Source of the DNA: Bacteroidales bacterium UBA5235
GTDB taxonomy: Bacteria > Bacteroidota > Bacteroidia > Bacteroidales > VadinHA17
NCBI GenBank assembly: GCA_002409145.1
Contig: DHUL01000051.1
Coordinates: 156,981 to 163,221 of the forward strand
Length of the DNA: 6,241 nt
Reading direction: 5' to 3'
Shown here: piece by piece, positions 5,588 to 6,241 of the stretch
How the letters are laid out: each line of letters begins with the position of its first letter
Numbering within the stretch: position 1 is the stretch's first letter
The notes under the pieces: model-generated
Told to the model about the DNA's origin: nothing
The model's database searches: none
What the model saw: only the letters and a program-made list of their open reading frames with translations
Program-made: the position numbers and the translations under genes

Positions 5588-6223
5588 ATGAATCAAAATA
5601 TTAAAATTGCTGTTATTGGTGGAACTGGTAAAGCAGGTAGATATTTAATAAAACAATTAGTCAGTCAGGGCTTTAAGGTCAAAGCCTTAACAAGGAATCC
5701 CGGGAAACTTGAAGAAACTGATCTTGTTGAGAAAGTCGTTGGAGATGTTACAGATTATGAGTCTGTTTATAGCCTCGTAAAAGGTTGTGAGGCTGTGATC
5801 AGTACACTTGGCCAGACGAAAGGAGAGGATCCTGTGTTCAGCCTGGCCGCAAAAAACATTGTCAGAGCGATGGAAGCCTTAAATATAAAAATATACATTG
5901 TCCTGACAGGATTGACCCTTGATGTGCATTCTGATAAAAAAGGATTCCGGACTAAGATAAAGTCTCTGACTATGAAACTTCTGTTCAGGAAAACTATTCT
6001 TGACAAACAGCATGAGTATAAAATCTTGCAGGAGAGCATTCTTGACTGGACAATCGTGCGGGTACCTTTCATTGAGATAACTGACAGTCGGGGCGACGTA
6101 GAAGCGAGTCTCTCAGATTGTAAAGGTTCCGGTATAAGTTCTGCTGATCTGGCAGAGTTTCTGATCGGGCAGATTAAAAGTGAAAATTACATACGAAAGG
6201 CCCCGTTCATCTGGAACAAGTAA
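5588..6223 (+). CDS. NmrA-like / atypical SDR NAD(P)-binding protein
   Basis: From the ATG at 5588 the product has 211 residues. It opens with a Rossmann fold: IKIAVIGGTGKAGRYL at residues 5-20 carries the GxxGxxG dinucleotide-binding turn. Next comes ALTRNP (33-38), where Arg36 after the second strand suggests NADP preference. Later landmarks are GDVTD (52-56), AVISTLGQ (69-76) and SILDWTIVRVP (150-160). This order is that of the NAD(P)H-binding family PF13460 (SDR_a5, biliverdin-reductase-B-like or NmrA-like). The classical YxxxK catalytic pair is not apparent, as expected in this class; LTGLTLDV stands where many members have VSS-type residues. It is likely a cytoplasmic reductase or redox-sensing binder, substrate unknown. 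Earlier in-frame ATGs at 5579 and 5543 would add 3 or 15 residues; 5588 puts the first strand where the family usually starts. It is the only plus-strand gene and seems complete. Confidence 0.92.
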   Translation: MNQNIKIAVIGGTGKAGRYLIKQLVSQGFKVKALTRNPGKLEETDLVEKVVGDVTDYESVYSLVKGCEAVISTLGQTKGEDPVFSLAAKNIVRAMEALNIKIYIVLTGLTLDVHSDKKGFRTKIKSLTMKLLFRKTILDKQHEYKILQESILDWTIVRVPFIEITDSRGDVEASLSDCKGSGISSADLAEFLIGQIKSENYIRKAPFIWNK

Positions 6224-6241
6224 ATCAGGATCGTGGTACCA

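Noticed and set aside
5767..6072. Minus-strand 101-codon frame
   Set aside because: Antisense to the SDR gene, whose Rossmann motifs are clear.

Overview
The window looks like a chromosomal segment from a member of the Bacteroidota, probably an environmental or marine Bacteroidales/Marinilabiliales-like lineage. The grounds are a -33/-7 promoter of the Bacteroidetes type (TTG, 19 nt, TATCTTTG), start codons mostly without Shine-Dalgarno sequences, and gene families common in that phylum (Qnr-like pentapeptide protein, DUF2975/YozG-type pair, CPBP protease, lipoprotein with a beta-propeller). The phylum call is an inference. No rRNA, tRNA, CRISPR array, insertion sequence or origin was seen.

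Layout. Seven of the eight genes are on the minus strand. From right to left along that strand: a small one-helix membrane protein (5481-5260); a non-coding stretch of about 370 bp (5259-4890) with a hairpin and a direct repeat; a CPBP-family intramembrane protease (4889-3864); a 551-residue lipoprotein joining a lipocalin-like domain to a DUF4185-like beta-propeller (3751-2096); a six-helix membrane protein with an internal duplication (2083-1448); an AT-rich control region (1447-1301); a DUF2975 membrane protein (1300-764) followed 2 bp later by a small XRE/YozG-type repressor (761-540); and the first 136 codons of a pentapeptide-repeat protein running off the left edge (407-1). On the right, the only plus-strand gene encodes an NmrA-like/atypical SDR NAD(P)-binding protein (5588-6223), divergent from the small membrane protein.

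How the genes may work together. The protease, lipoprotein and six-helix protein lie head to tail, the last two only 12 bp apart, and are all predicted envelope proteins. They may form one transcription unit with an unknown envelope role. The DUF2975-HTH pair is a compact two-gene unit of a widespread but uncharacterised class. Its promoter contains a near-perfect palindrome filling the spacer between -33 and -7, the expected place for an autoregulatory operator bound by the HTH protein. The pentapeptide protein and the SDR protein have no evident functional link to the rest.

Nothing here amounts to a clearly new defence or mobile system. The best leads are the palindromic operator-promoter, the lipocalin/propeller fusion and the uncharacterised envelope cluster around it.
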